A stretch of 64,000 bases of DNA from Streptomyces sp. WMMB303 (GTDB lineage Bacteria; Actinomycetota; Actinomycetes; Streptomycetales; Streptomycetaceae), in the NCBI RefSeq assembly GCF_029351045.1, contig NZ_JARKIN010000001.1, positions 5,425,001-5,489,000 on the forward strand. Direction: 5' to 3'. Of this stretch, positions 62,422 through 64,000 are shown piece by piece. A program made the position numbers and the translations under genes. Position 1 is the first letter of the stretch, and each line of letters opens with the position of its first letter. A model generated the notes under the pieces. The model did no database searches. It worked only from the letters and a program-made list of their open reading frames with translations, and had not been told where the DNA came from.

Positions 62422-64000
62422 GTGGCGCGCAGCGTGTACGTGACCGGCATCGGCCGCAGCGACGGACGCCAGGTGGTCGAGCTGGGAGTCATGGAGCTCC
62501 TGACCCGCCAGGTGGACCGCGTCGGGGTGTTCCGGCCCCTGGTGCACGACGAGCCCGACGAGCTTTACGACCTGCTGCGCAGCCGCTATCGGCTCACCCA
62601 GCCCGCCTCCTCGGTCTTCGGCATGCGGTACGAGGAGGCGGCGGCGCTCCAGGCCGAGCAGGGCACGGACGAGCTGATCTCCCACCTGGTGGACCGCTAT
62701 CACCAGGTCGCCGACGTCTATGAGGCCGTCCTCGTGCTCGGCACCGACTTCGCCGACACCGGGCTGCCCGCCGAGCTCGCGCTCAACGCGCGGCTCGCGA
62801 ACGAGTTCGGGGCGGCCGTGCTGCCGGTCGTCGCCGCCCGCGACCAGTCGCCCGAGGCGGTGGTCGCCGAGGTCCGCAACGCGCACGACGCCTATGCCTC
62901 GCTGGGCGCCGACCTGATCGCCATGGTCGCCAACCGGGTGGCCGACCCCGAGGGCACGGCAGCCGTGCGTGGACTGGCCGAGCGGCTGCCCGAACCGGTG
63001 TTCGTGCTGCCGGAGGAGCCCGCGCTGGCCGCGCCCACAGTGGCCCAGGTCAAGGAGGCGACGGCGGCGCAGGTTTTGCTCGGGGACCACGCCGGGCTCT
63101 CCCGCGACGTCCGCAATCTGGTCTTCGGCGGCGCCCACCTGCCCGTCTTCCTGCCCGCACTCACCGAAGGCTGTCTGGTGGTCACTCCCGGCGACCGCTC
63201 GGACCTGCTCATCGGGGCGCTGGCCGCGCACTCCGCCGGCTCCCCCGCCATCGCCGGTGTCCTGCTCACCCTGGACGAACGGCCCGACGACCAGACCCTG
63301 GCGCTGGCCGCGCGGCTGGCGCCCGGCACGCCGGTGCTGGTGGTCCCGGAGGGGTCGATGCCGACGGCCGACGCGCTGCTGTCCCTGGAGGGCAAGCTGA
63401 CCGCCGCCACCCCGCGGAAGGCCGAGATCGCACTGGGGCTGTTCGAGACCCACGTGGACGCCGCCCAGCTCTCGGCACAGCTCTCGGTGGAGCGCAGCGA
63501 GCGGGTCACGCCGATGATGTTCGAACACGAGCTGGTGGAGCGCTCGCGCGCGGCACGGCGGCACATCGTGCTGCCGGAGGGCGCCGAGGAGCGGGTGCTG
63601 CGCGCGGCCGAGGTGCTGCTGCGGCGCAACATCTGCGATCTGACGCTGCTGGGCGACCCGGCGGTGATCCGCAAGCGCGCCGCCGAGCTGAGCATCGGCC
63701 TCGATCTGCCGGCCGGCGACGAGATCCCCGCGGACGCCGCCGCGGGCCCGGGCGGCGCCACCGCGCGCATCGTCGATCCGCAGACCTCTCCGCTGCGGGA
63801 GCGCTTCGCCGAGGTGTACGCGGCTCTCCGTGCGCACAAGGGTGTCACCTACGAGCTGGCCCACGACGTGGTCTCCGACGTGTCGTACTTCGGCACGCTC
63901 ATGGTCGACGAGGGGCTGGCCGACGGCATGGTCTCCGGTGCCGTGCACTCGACGGCGGCGACGGTCCGCCCGGCCTTCGAGATCATCCGCACCCGGCCGG
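62422..64000 (+). CDS. pta: Phosphate acetyltransferase (3' end beyond window)
   Basis: 526 codons of the long (about 700 aa) bacterial Pta. N-terminal P-loop-like Pta_N domain (SVYVTGIGRSDGR, degenerate Walker region; LVLGTDFADTG), middle DRTGG-type regulatory domain (about 200-330, LLGDHAGLSRDVRNLVFGGA), and the start of the catalytic PTA/PTB domain (IVLPEGAEERVLRAA from about 388; GLADGMVSGAVHST near the edge). It interconverts acetyl-CoA and acetyl phosphate; ackA usually follows, outside the window. GTG 62422 follows GGAGGAG. Divergent from pfkA. Confidence 0.96.
   Translation, partial: MARSVYVTGIGRSDGRQVVELGVMELLTRQVDRVGVFRPLVHDEPDELYDLLRSRYRLTQPASSVFGMRYEEAAALQAEQGTDELISHLVDRYHQVADVYEAVLVLGTDFADTGLPAELALNARLANEFGAAVLPVVAARDQSPEAVVAEVRNAHDAYASLGADLIAMVANRVADPEGTAAVRGLAERLPEPVFVLPEEPALAAPTVAQVKEATAAQVLLGDHAGLSRDVRNLVFGGAHLPVFLPALTEGCLVVTPGDRSDLLIGALAAHSAGSPAIAGVLLTLDERPDDQTLALAARLAPGTPVLVVPEGSMPTADALLSLEGKLTAATPRKAEIALGLFETHVDAAQLSAQLSVERSERVTPMMFEHELVERSRAARRHIVLPEGAEERVLRAAEVLLRRNICDLTLLGDPAVIRKRAAELSIGLDLPAGDEIPADAAAGPGGATARIVDPQTSPLRERFAEVYAALRAHKGVTYELAHDVVSDVSYFGTLMVDEGLADGMVSGAVHSTAATVRPAFEIIRTRP

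Overview
The window is high-GC actinomycete DNA, most likely from a Streptomyces. Indicators are strong third-position GC, GTG/TTG starts, a rare TTA codon in a pathway regulator, a class E sortase substrate (LAETG), mycothiol-type enzymes, and typical Streptomyces housekeeping genes (pfkA, pta, treS, dps, and PP2C/anti-sigma-type ATPases).

Left half (1-33669, all minus strand): a large polyketide/nonribosomal-peptide operon that runs off the left edge. In transcription order it holds a LuxR-type regulator, a cytochrome P450, a bacterial nitric oxide synthase, and three giant assembly-line proteins linked by 4-11 nt overlaps. The loading module is KSQ-ACP. Module 1 is a complete cis-AT module (KS-AT-DH-KR-ACP, methylmalonyl-type AT). 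Modules 2-4 are KS-DH-KR-(MT)-ACP without a working AT, and module 5 is KS-KR-MT-ACP followed by an NRPS C-A. The line starts as cis-AT and turns into trans-AT, and module 2 keeps a degenerate AT stump at the join. Read by colinearity it makes a tetraene, then a beta-hydroxy-alpha,alpha-dimethyl acyl unit passed to an amino acid. That is the left-hand part of oxazolomycin-family molecules. A NOS plus P450, the pair that makes nitro groups in thaxtomin and rufomycin/ilamycin, points to a nitrated polyene such as the nitro-tetraene lajollamycin. The product assignment is inference.

Centre (33994-40146): divergent from the regulator is one ORF fusing a metallophosphoesterase to a 4'-phosphopantetheinyl transferase, resembling the mycobacterial PptH/PptT pair. 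It could charge and possibly discharge the carrier proteins. Then come a family 2 glycosyltransferase, a mycothiol-dependent maleylpyruvate isomerase-type protein, a small membrane protein, and an intact IS481-family element. The element's ACTAGT target duplication supplies the stop codons of both the transposase and the gene next door.

Right part (40148-64000): ordinary chromosome. It holds a PAS-GAF-PP2C-ATPase signalling protein, Dps, a small ATPase, a crotonase, two tandem L,D-transpeptidases, an MFS transporter, a secreted M4 protease, trehalose synthase, a DctA transporter divergent from a CitA/DcuS-type two-component system, an LAETG surface protein, a winged-helix/PD-(D/E)XK-like protein of unknown role, PfkA, and the start of Pta. 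Hairpin terminators and several palindromic operator candidates lie between these genes. No tRNA, rRNA or CRISPR array was seen.
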